NCBI GenBank assembly: GCA_964462125.1
Contig: CAYWXT010000179.1
Coordinates: 1-11,773 of the forward strand
DNA length: 11,773 nt
Direction: 5' to 3'
Source of the DNA: JAWLFY01 sp964462125
GTDB taxonomy: Bacteria; Planctomycetota; Planctomycetia; Pirellulales; Pirellulaceae
Of this stretch, positions 6,202-11,773 are shown one piece after another. The translations under genes were made by a program, and so were the position numbers. The first letter of the stretch is position 1. Each line of letters starts with the position of its first letter. The notes beneath the pieces were generated by a model. The model was given only the letters and a program-made list of their open reading frames with translations. It had not been told where the DNA came from and did not search any database.

Positions 6202-6768
6202 TCAGGAAAGTGACGCGGTGACGTCGTCCAAGATCGCCTGCTCTTCCGCGGACGTTTTTCCGATTCCCAGAAAGCCGCCCGACGCATTGGCGACCCATTT
6301 CGCGTGCTTGACGATCTCTTCGGAGAACCGCGCGCTCGTGGCATCGTTGAGCGTTTTCCCGGCGACCGAGGCGTAATGCTTCCAGGTCGTCCAGAGCGAT
6401 CGGGGAGGATGTGATTCCAACCACCCCTGAAGGACCTCGTGCGCCACCGCCCCAGGCTCGATTCCCCGTTCCGCGGCCGCCTTCATCACGGCCTCTTTTT
6501 CGGCGTCGGTCACGTTGCCGTCCGCCCAGGCGACAAAAACGCTCGGCACGAGGGTCATCGCCACCAACGTCTCCGGTCCGATCCCAGCGTCAAGCAACTC
6601 ATCGATCAACGTCTGATCATCGATCCCGGTCGCCGCCGTGATCGCCTTACGGGATTCCTCCCGCTCCATCGATTTGCGCAAGTTTTCCCGCAATTTTTCA
6701 TCGACGCGGTGAAAGAACTCATCTTCCAACGCACGTTCACGTTTTGAAAAGGGATCGACGTCGAACAT
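6202..6768 (-). CDS. TerB-like helical protein of unknown function
   Basis: This 188-residue all-helical protein has no signal peptide or membrane helix. The start at 6766-6768 (MFDVDPFSKRERAL) is preferred over an upstream ATG at 6889-6891, because the extra 41 residues are Ser/Gly-rich with no protein-like pattern and cross an intergenic inverted repeat. GGAG lies about 13 nt upstream. Residues 8-42 form a charged helix (likely coiled coil). The segment FVAWADGNVTDAEKEAV at 78-94 resembles the acidic D-G-x-V-x-x-x-E motif of TerB/DjlA-type helical domains, a family tied to tellurite resistance and membrane stress. That link is by motif only. The gene is divergent from the ExbD operon across 217 bp and convergent with the TPR-like gene. 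Confidence 0.8.
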   Translation of the reverse strand: MFDVDPFSKRERALEDEFFHRVDEKLRENLRKSMEREESRKAITAATGIDDQTLIDELLDAGIGPETLVAMTLVPSVFVAWADGNVTDAEKEAVMKAAAERGIEPGAVAHEVLQGWLESHPPRSLWTTWKHYASVAGKTLNDATSARFSEEIVKHAKWVANASGGFLGIGKTSAEEQAILDDVTASLS

Positions 6769-6791
6769 CTTGTTGTCAACTTCTCCGTAAC

Positions 6792-6830
6792 GTTGAAGGG
6801 AGCCGGCGGGTGTTGAAGGGACCCCGCCGG
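6792..6830. repeat. Direct repeats and GC-rich inverted repeat in the 5' leader of the TerB-like gene
   Basis: GTTGAAGGGA occurs at 6792-6801 and 6812-6821, a 20-bp period. Interleaved is the inverted repeat CCGGCGGG (6803-6810) and CCCGCCGG (6823-6830) with a 12-nt loop. It lies 24-62 bp upstream of the start at 6768, so it may act as an operator or as an mRNA leader hairpin. Confidence 0.45.
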
Positions 6831-6857
6831 AACAACCCCGGCTCTGCTGATGCATCA

Positions 6858-6885
6858 CCCGAGACAGCGCTCGTCCCGAGACAGC
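6858..6885. repeat. 11-bp direct repeat pair CCCGAGACAGC
   Basis: Exact copies lie at 6858-6868 and 6875-6885, offset by 17 bp. They are in the divergent region about 100-128 bp upstream of the first ExbD start and 90-117 bp upstream of the TerB-like start. A regulator site shared by the two transcription units is possible; no known consensus was recognised. Confidence 0.4.
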
Positions 6886-6985
6886 AATCAACGTACCACG
6901 GTGGCCTTGGAAAGTCAGCTACGCCACCCGATGATTTCGTCTCGCCCGAGGCGGCGCCAAGGGAACTCGTGCTACCATAAAGCTC

Positions 6986-7405
6986 ATGCGGATCCCTTCC
7001 ACTGACCGTCGCGGCAGCACCGGAGCCAACATGACGCCGATGATCGACGTCGTGTTTCTGTTGATCATTTTTTTCCTGGTTTCCAGCCACCTGGCGCGCC
7101 AAGAAACGCAGTTGCCGCTCGAACTGCCCGCCGCAACCACCTCGGGGGCCCCTGACCCCGAACGGGGCGTGCTGACGATCAGTGTCGATCCCGAACATCG
7201 CTGGCGGGCCGGTGGGAACGTGGTCACCGAAACGACGCTCCGCCAGATCCTGGACGACCATGCCGATCGGGATGGCGAGTCCGCGGCCGTGCGAATTCGG
7301 ACCGATCGAAGTGTGCCTTATCGTCACGTCGCGCCGATCCTGACGGCCGCCGCGCGGGCCGGGATCGTCGACGTTTCGATCTCGGTCTTGCGGGAGGAAC
7401 CGTGA
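6986..7405 (+). CDS. ExbD/TolR-type biopolymer transport protein (first of pair)
   Basis: ExbD/TolR proteins are inner-membrane stator subunits that, with an ExbB/TolQ pentamer, turn proton flow into work on periplasmic partners. This one has 139 residues, as is usual. The N-terminal stretch is cytoplasmic and the membrane helix covers about residues 16-37 (MTPMIDVVFLLIIFFLVSS). It carries the essential proton-relay aspartate at D21. The periplasmic domain has the family ending VPYRHVAPILTAAARAGI, then VDVSISV. The ATG at 6986 has no clear ribosome site. An ATG at 7031 has GGAG 5 nt upstream, but using it would remove the cytoplasmic segment. Its stop overlaps the next gene's start (TGATG), so the two are co-translated. 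No ExbB/TolQ homologue is in the window. Confidence 0.93.
   Translation: MRIPSTDRRGSTGANMTPMIDVVFLLIIFFLVSSHLARQETQLPLELPAATTSGAPDPERGVLTISVDPEHRWRAGGNVVTETTLRQILDDHADRDGESAAVRIRTDRSVPYRHVAPILTAAARAGIVDVSISVLREEP
7393..7397 (+). promoter_or_regulatory. Ribosome binding site of the second ExbD gene
   Basis: GGAGG lies 7 nt before the ATG at 7405 and inside the 3' end of the first exbD gene. It favours that ATG over a GTG at 7402 that sits one codon earlier. Confidence 0.7.
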
Positions 7406-7875
7406 TGCGTTCTCCCTGCGTGACTCGGACCGCCGCACCGCTGGAGGTGAAGTTGACGCCGATGATCGATGTCGTCTTCCTGCTGCTGATCTTCTTTGTC
7501 TGGACCAGCAGCTTCACCCTCCCCGAGTTTGACCTGCCCAGCTCCCTCGCCGAGTTGCCCGCCGGGGCCTCGGAATCGGTCGCCGAAGATCCCCCGACAG
7601 CGGAGATTTACGACGAGATCGTGATCCGCTTGATATTCGACAACGGCACCGTCGTCCGGCAACTCAATGGTCAAGTGGTTGACGGGGACGACGAGCTTCA
7701 GCGGCGGATTGGCGAGATTCTCGCATTGGACGTGCAACCACCGGTGATTGTCGATCCCGATGACGAGGTCATCATGCAGGTTGCGATCGGTGCCTACGAC
7801 GCCGCCCGAGCCGCCGGGGCCGACCGCGTGCTGTTCGCCGCTGGTGACGACTTGCCGGGGCCGACCAATGAATGA
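7405..7875 (+). CDS. ExbD/TolR-type biopolymer transport protein (second of pair)
   Basis: This second stator-type subunit has 156 residues. The membrane helix is at about 17-37 (LTPMIDVVFLLLIFFVWTSS) with the conserved aspartate at D22. The periplasmic part is rich in Asp and Glu and keeps a weak version of the family C-terminus (AIGAYDAARAAGADRVLFAA). The start codon overlaps the stop of the first exbD gene, and the 841-codon gene follows after 9 bp, so the three form one operon. Tandem exbD genes of unequal sequence are common beside exbB in planctomycete-type genomes and may make a mixed dimer. Here the channel subunit must come from elsewhere. The substrate or partner of the complex is unknown. 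Confidence 0.92.
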   Translation: MRSPCVTRTAAPLEVKLTPMIDVVFLLLIFFVWTSSFTLPEFDLPSSLAELPAGASESVAEDPPTAEIYDEIVIRLIFDNGTVVRQLNGQVVDGDDELQRRIGEILALDVQPPVIVDPDDEVIMQVAIGAYDAARAAGADRVLFAAGDDLPGPTNE

Positions 7876-7884
7876 ATCCAACCC

Positions 7885-10410
7885 ATGAATCGACACGTTT
7901 GGATTTCGATCGTCTTGTTCCTCGCCGCCGGATTGTTTCCCCCCGGGGCGGTTGCCGCATCGCCCTGGCATCCCGGCGTGGGACGCACCACCAGTGATCG
8001 CCGCGCCGACCTGCTCGCCGCGCTGGTCGCTCAGCGACGCTTCGACGAGGCAGCGGCATGGTGTGAGGCGGCGGGGGAACGAGTGGCGCCGAGCAGCGAC
8101 CAGGCCGCGTGGTGGGCGATTCAACGATGCCGGGTCGAAACGGCGCGGCGGATGGACGGCGAGGATTTCGATGACGCGGCGGTCGACCAAGCTCAACAGG
8201 AGATTCGGCAGTTGCTCCAGGACTACGAGGATCATTCCCGACGCCTGTTCCTGCTTGCCGAACTTCGTACCGTTGAGTACCAGGCCGCTCGGCACGACGT
8301 GATCGTTGCGGCCATCACCCCCAACGGTTCCCCGAAACTCGAAGGAGATGTCACGCCCGAAGCCGACGTTGAACCGGAAGGTGACAATCAGTTCAAGGAT
8401 GCTGCGGACCGGGCGGCGCCACGGATCGCACGGCTCTCGGCCGAGGTCGATCGGTTGGCCGCGACCGTCAGCGAAACACGGATCGAACTCGGTCACCGCC
8501 GCTCGGACACTTCCGAGACCGACTTGGCCGCTGACCTGTTGCAACTCGAACAACGACTGCTGGTGCGGGGCGTTGAAGTCGCCTTGCTCGGATCCGAACT
8601 CTTCCCCGCAGGGAGCGACGATCATGTCGCCGCCGCGTCGGCCGCCGAAGGGGCCGCCGCCGCAGCGATCGGGCGGCTCCCCCCCGGCTCCACGGCGCGA
8701 CCGGACCTTCAGCGGCTTTGGGCCCTGGCCACGCTTCGCAGCGGTGACCCAGTCCAAGCCGACGAGCGGTTGAAGCCCCTGCTCTCCGAACCCTCCCGCC
8801 CACCGGCGCCCCGTGTTCAGGCTGTCGCTGTGCTGATTGATCTGGCGCTGAACCGACGCGACGACGCGGTGAACCGCGTTCGCGAGTATTACGGGAACTC
8901 CCCGAGCGACGCGCCTCGGTCGTTGGAGATGGATCTGGCCGCGCTGCGGCTCCGCCTGGCCTCGGACGACGAATCGTTCACCAGCATCGGTGGATGGATC
9001 GATCTGATCGAGCAACGGCACGGACCCTATGCCCGCCGTCGGGCCGAAGCGATCGCGCTCGCCGAGCTTGAATCCGACGCCGGCCAATCCGAAGCGGACC
9101 CAGAGAGTCCCTCGGCGGCGGCCGACACGTCGATCGTCGCTGCCCAAGGCCGCGATTGGCTCCGCCGCGGCAATCCACGCCGCGGTGGAAACCTGCTCGC
9201 AGCCGCTGCACGGCGTGAAGCCGATCCGGACGCCGCGATCCAGAGGGCCAGCGAAGCGGCCGCCGCGTTCGTTTCCGCCGAAGAATTTTCCCGCGCCGCA
9301 GCGGTGCTCGCGGAAACGGCCCAGCAGCAACCGGAGGCGGCCGAGGCGGCGGCGGCCCATCTGCAAGCCGCCGTCCTCTCCGCCCGTCGCCAGGCGGCTG
9401 AGCGGGACGAGATCGAAGCACAGCTTCGCACCACCATCGACTCGTGGCCGGAAAGCGAGGCGGCGGAGTCGGCCCGCCTTTGGCTCGCCCAACTGCTGGT
9501 CGGCAACGGCCAGGACGTCGCGGCCGCCGAAGTGCTCACCTCCCGACCGACCGACCAGCTGACCGGCTCCCGATGGCAGCAGGCGGTCGACCAGTGGCGC
9601 GCCGCCTACCGCTCCACCGCGGTCGATGCCGAAGCAGCCGTCGGTGAACGATTCCTTCAAGCAGTCGGACCACACTTGGATCACGAGAAGTTTGGACCAC
9701 GCTGGCTCGCCGCGGCCACCCCACTCGTCGACCGCGACACGCTCGGCCAGCTCCCTCCCCTTGATGGCGACACTGCCGACGACCCCTTCATCCGAGCCCT
9801 GGATACGTTTCGGAGAAGCGGCACCCAGGCGACTCCGCTGCAACAACCACCACGCGAACGAGCGAGCGAGGCGCGGTGGCGTCTGATGCGGGATGCACGC
9901 GCCGACCCCAGTCTCCGTACAACCGTCGCAAAGCTTTTGGAGGGATGGCCTCCGACAGCGCCGTCCGATCCGACCCGGGAACCGGCCCACCGCGAAACGC
10001 CTGGCAACAGTGGCGGCGAAGCAACAGCGGAGCTGGAGGCCCAGACCGACCGCGCGGAGCGACTCGTGTGGCTCGGCCGCATCGATGATGCTCTGGACGC
10101 CTACCGCGAAGCCGCCGATCGGTCGGATTCCCCAGGAACCGTTCTCCGTGATGCGGCCGAGGTCCTCGCCGGCAGCGGAACAGCCGAAACAAAGACCGCC
10201 GCGATCGTCTTGTGGGAGGAACTGGCCGATGGCATGCCCAAGGGACGCGAGCGATGGCATGAGGCCAAACTCGCCGTCTGCCAGTTGCTACAGCAATCCG
10301 GGAACGGCAAGGAAGCGAGCCGGCGTGCCCAATATGTCCTGCTGACCAACCCTCCCGAATCGCCGGCTGTCCGCCAGCGGTACGAGCAGTTCACGACCAA
10401 CGACGAATAA
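7885..10410 (+). CDS. Exported helical-repeat (TPR-like) protein in the ExbD operon
   Basis: This protein has 841 residues. It starts with a signal peptide (residues 1-25: a positively charged start, the hydrophobic core WISIVLFLAAGLF, and a cleavage site after AVAA). The remainder is almost all alpha-helical and rich in Ala, Arg, Asp and Glu, with repeated helix pairs of TPR or solenoid type (for example LLAALVAQRRFDEAAAWCEA, ERLVWLGRIDDALDAYREAA near the end). A coiled-coil-like stretch lies around 180-230. No catalytic motif was recognised. Its place directly after two exbD genes suggests a periplasmic scaffold that receives force or positions partners of the ExbD complex; this is inference from operon context. 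The 2.9-kb antisense frame over this gene is a codon-bias shadow. Confidence 0.88.
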   Translation: MNRHVWISIVLFLAAGLFPPGAVAASPWHPGVGRTTSDRRADLLAALVAQRRFDEAAAWCEAAGERVAPSSDQAAWWAIQRCRVETARRMDGEDFDDAAVDQAQQEIRQLLQDYEDHSRRLFLLAELRTVEYQAARHDVIVAAITPNGSPKLEGDVTPEADVEPEGDNQFKDAADRAAPRIARLSAEVDRLAATVSETRIELGHRRSDTSETDLAADLLQLEQRLLVRGVEVALLGSELFPAGSDDHVAAASAAEGAAAAAIGRLPPGSTARPDLQRLWALATLRSGDPVQADERLKPLLSEPSRPPAPRVQAVAVLIDLALNRRDDAVNRVREYYGNSPSDAPRSLEMDLAALRLRLASDDESFTSIGGWIDLIEQRHGPYARRRAEAIALAELESDAGQSEADPESPSAAADTSIVAAQGRDWLRRGNPRRGGNLLAAAARREADPDAAIQRASEAAAAFVSAEEFSRAAAVLAETAQQQPEAAEAAAAHLQAAVLSARRQAAERDEIEAQLRTTIDSWPESEAAESARLWLAQLLVGNGQDVAAAEVLTSRPTDQLTGSRWQQAVDQWRAAYRSTAVDAEAAVGERFLQAVGPHLDHEKFGPRWLAAATPLVDRDTLGQLPPLDGDTADDPFIRALDTFRRSGTQATPLQQPPRERASEARWRLMRDARADPSLRTTVAKLLEGWPPTAPSDPTREPAHRETPGNSGGEATAELEAQTDRAERLVWLGRIDDALDAYREAADRSDSPGTVLRDAAEVLAGSGTAETKTAAIVLWEELADGMPKGRERWHEAKLAVCQLLQQSGNGKEASRRAQYVLLTNPPESPAVRQRYEQFTTNDE

Positions 10411-10476
10411 AAGCCTCTCAGGGAACCGGCATATTCCCCGCTCATTGCTTAGTTCCGACCGTACCACCGGACGCGG

Positions 10477-10484
10477 AAAGGTGA
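10477..10484 (+). promoter_or_regulatory. Ribosome binding site that supports a TTG start at 10490
   Basis: AAAGGTGA is a good match to the anti-Shine-Dalgarno partner sequence and ends 5 nt before TTG at 10490. It argues for that TTG over an upstream TTG at 10445 and a GTG at 10481 that lies inside the site. Confidence 0.55.
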
Positions 10485-10489
10485 CCCAC

Positions 10490-10936
10490 TTGCCCCGCTT
10501 CGTCATTCTGCACCACCAAGTCCCTGCGGACGATGCCCGAGCTGCGGTCCCCGAAGACCGCCGTGCCCAGCCGCTGGGCTCCCATTTCGACTGGATGTTC
10601 GACGCGGGAGACCATTTGAAGACTTGGGCGACCGAGATCACGCCGTCACTCGAATTGCCCTTTGAAATCGATGCCTTCGCCCTGGCCGATCACCGCCGGG
10701 CGTATCTTGATTACGAAGGGGAGATCTCCGGAGGACGCGGCTGGGTGCGGCAGATCGTGCGCGGCACTTACGAAACCACGGCGCAAACCGAATCTGGTTG
10801 GTCCGGTCAGCTGTGGTGGAGCGACGCGGGGGATGAACGAACCGCAGCCTGGTCGCTCTACCGGAGATGCTTGGCTGATTCGGACGACGATCTGGCACGA
10901 GCCGCTTGGCGGTTGCGGTTATCGCCCTGGCGGTAA
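10490..10936 (+). CDS. LigD 3'-phosphoesterase-like protein (LigD_N domain), stand-alone
   Basis: This 148-residue protein resembles the 3'-phosphoesterase domain of the end-joining ligase LigD, which trims 3' ends at DNA breaks. It starts MPRFVILHH from the TTG at 10490. The metal and phosphate residues of the LigD domain (H42, H48, D50, R52, H84 in Pseudomonas LigD) map to H8 or H9, H32, D34, M36 and H68. The arginine is therefore replaced, while the histidines and aspartate are kept. Further family features are LKTWATE and HRRAYLDYEGEISGGRG (68-84). There is no ligase or polymerase domain and no Ku gene in the window. Small stand-alone LigD_N proteins of this form are known in planctomycetes; activity is not established for them. 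The 3' end overlaps the convergent gene by 79 bp. Confidence 0.78.
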   Translation: MPRFVILHHQVPADDARAAVPEDRRAQPLGSHFDWMFDAGDHLKTWATEITPSLELPFEIDAFALADHRRAYLDYEGEISGGRGWVRQIVRGTYETTAQTESGWSGQLWWSDAGDERTAAWSLYRRCLADSDDDLARAAWRLRLSPWR

Positions 10937-11658
10937 GAGACGAAGCGGTGCACCGGTCCCTGAGGGTCGAAGGATTGCCGCGCGTGTTCACCCGTGTTTC
11001 CAGCCAACACGAGATGTCCGTTGTGAAGCTGAACCGACTCGACGACCACGGGCGTGCGAACATATTCGGGGCGCTCACTGGGGATTTTCAGCAAGGCGAC
11101 GGGCCCACTGTCGGTCCGATCCCATTGGACATCAATCTCCCCCTTGGCCAGCTCCTGGGTGATGCGTTTCTGAAACTGCTCCAAGGGGATGGGCAGGGCG
11201 CCGGCACGCAGCTTGGAAATGCGAATCGCGAGCACGTTCGGTTGCTCGGTCAACTCGACCTCAACCTCACAGGAGATCACCGTATCCATCTTGTCTTTCT
11301 GGTATCGCGCAGCGGCGAACACCTTGCCGTCTTCGATCAGGATCCGCGGCTCGCGGCCGCCGCTGTGGAGCAGCCTGGGCAGGGTCTTCGGCACCTCCTC
11401 GGCGAGCCAGGCATTGATCTCCTCGTCACTGAACGCGGCGCTCCAGGCCCCATGCTCGGCGGCGTCCGCTTTCAACTTCTCGACATCAGCCCGCAAACGA
11501 CCTCTCGCCGCCTCAGCATCGGCGGGGCTTTCATTGGCAGCGCGGAGATAAAAATCGGGCACGTACCGCGTTTGCCGGACCGCCCACCAGGAGGCGAAGG
11601 CAAACACTGCGGCACAACCCGCCAGCCCCCATCCGATCCGCTTCAACCATCGTGCCAT
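10858..11658 (-). CDS. Membrane-anchored protein of unknown function
   Basis: This 266-residue protein has a basic N-terminus (MARWLKR) and one hydrophobic segment at about 8-27, then a soluble domain expected outside the inner membrane. LAGC at 12-15 resembles a lipobox, but hydrophobic residues continue after the Cys, so a membrane anchor is more likely than a lipoprotein. The soluble part has a helical stretch with FSDEEINAWLAEEVPKTLP at about 76-94, followed by beta-rich sequence (ILIEDGKVFAAARYQ, VISCEVEVELTEQPNVLAIR, GPVALLKI). It ends with a basic Arg/Ser-rich tail that lies in the 79-bp antisense overlap with the LigD-like gene. I recognise no family function. It probably shares a transcript with the partial gene upstream, from which it is separated by 30 bp. 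Confidence 0.82.
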   Translation of the reverse strand: MARWLKRIGWGLAGCAAVFAFASWWAVRQTRYVPDFYLRAANESPADAEAARGRLRADVEKLKADAAEHGAWSAAFSDEEINAWLAEEVPKTLPRLLHSGGREPRILIEDGKVFAAARYQKDKMDTVISCEVEVELTEQPNVLAIRISKLRAGALPIPLEQFQKRITQELAKGEIDVQWDRTDSGPVALLKIPSERPEYVRTPVVVESVQLHNGHLVLAGNTGEHARQSFDPQGPVHRFVSYRQGDNRNRQAARARSSSESAKHLR

Positions 11659-11688
11659 ACCAATCGTCTCGCAGCACTGTGTTATCGA

Positions 11689-11773
11689 TTAAAAACGCAA
11701 AGGTTGCGGTAACCATTCCCGCATCCACGCCGCCATTCCACCGGTCGCCTCCTCACCGGCGCCCGACTCAGGC
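11689..11773 (-). CDS. C-terminal end of a gene cut by the window edge
   Basis: On the minus strand an open frame enters from the window edge and reads PESGAGEEATGGMAAWMREW, then LPQPLRF, with a stop at 11689-11691. Only about 27 codons are visible, so no family can be assigned. The tryptophan/leucine-rich end looks like real protein. The stop lies 30 bp before the start of the membrane-anchored protein gene on the same strand, as expected for an operon neighbour. Confidence 0.45.
   Translation of the reverse strand, partial: PESGAGEEATGGMAAWMREWLPQPLRF

Noticed and set aside
7324..10260. 978-codon open frame on the minus strand opposite the second exbD and the 841-codon gene
   Set aside because: Its codons are exactly opposite the plus-strand codons, so its stops correspond to TTA, CTA and TCA, which this GC-rich gene hardly uses. 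The product is Gly/Arg-rich with no family motif, while the plus strand has a signal peptide, operon spacing and ExbD motifs.
11608..11622. Lipobox LAGC in the membrane-anchored protein
   Set aside because: The hydrophobic stretch continues past the Cys and the part before it is short, so a membrane anchor is more likely.

Overview
The window looks like a stretch of chromosome from a GC-rich, Gram-negative bacterium. A planctomycete of the Pirellulales type is the best guess. The reasons are the paired ExbD-type proteins followed by a long exported helical-repeat protein, the single-domain USP and CBS proteins, the small stand-alone LigD_N-type protein, several membrane-anchored proteins of unknown function, and a P-protein with a long lysine/arginine/alanine tail. 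This is inferred from gene content; no rRNA or other marker gene is present to prove it. I see no tRNA, rRNA, CRISPR array, transposase or phage gene.

Left part (1-2549): the 5' end of dnaK runs leftward off the window. A 405-bp divergent region separates it from pheA (chorismate mutase/prephenate dehydratase), which runs rightward. The divergent region holds an almost perfect sigma-54 (-24/-12) promoter pointing at dnaK and an 18-bp tandem repeat about 190-220 bp upstream of the predicted transcription start, a usual place for an enhancer. Downstream of pheA lies a 17-bp perfect hairpin made of CACGAAG-type repeats.

Middle part (2550-6768): a universal stress protein gene (+) converges on a two-CBS-domain protein gene (-). 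Both families sense adenine nucleotides. Next comes a 561-bp stretch that holds only a short HypC/HupF-like reading frame (-) whose second half is not recognisable. After it, a membrane-anchored protein and a TPR-like protein lie in two overlapping frames (4026-4601 and 4517-6019) and probably form one gene broken by a -1 frameshift. A gene for a TerB-like helical protein follows on the minus strand.

Right part (6986-11773): a tight plus-strand operon encodes two ExbD/TolR-type proteins (start of the second overlaps the stop of the first) and an 841-residue exported helical-repeat protein. No ExbB/TolQ/MotA partner is present in the window. A LigD 3'-phosphoesterase-like protein gene (+) follows and overlaps tail-to-tail by 79 bp with a gene for a membrane-anchored protein of unknown function (-). 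That gene is preceded by what appears to be the last 27 codons of another minus-strand gene cut by the window edge.

The most notable signals are the sigma-54 promoter plus repeat upstream of dnaK, the broken TPR gene, the HypC-like remnant, the P-protein with a basic tail and altered mutase residues, and the ExbD pair without its channel partner.
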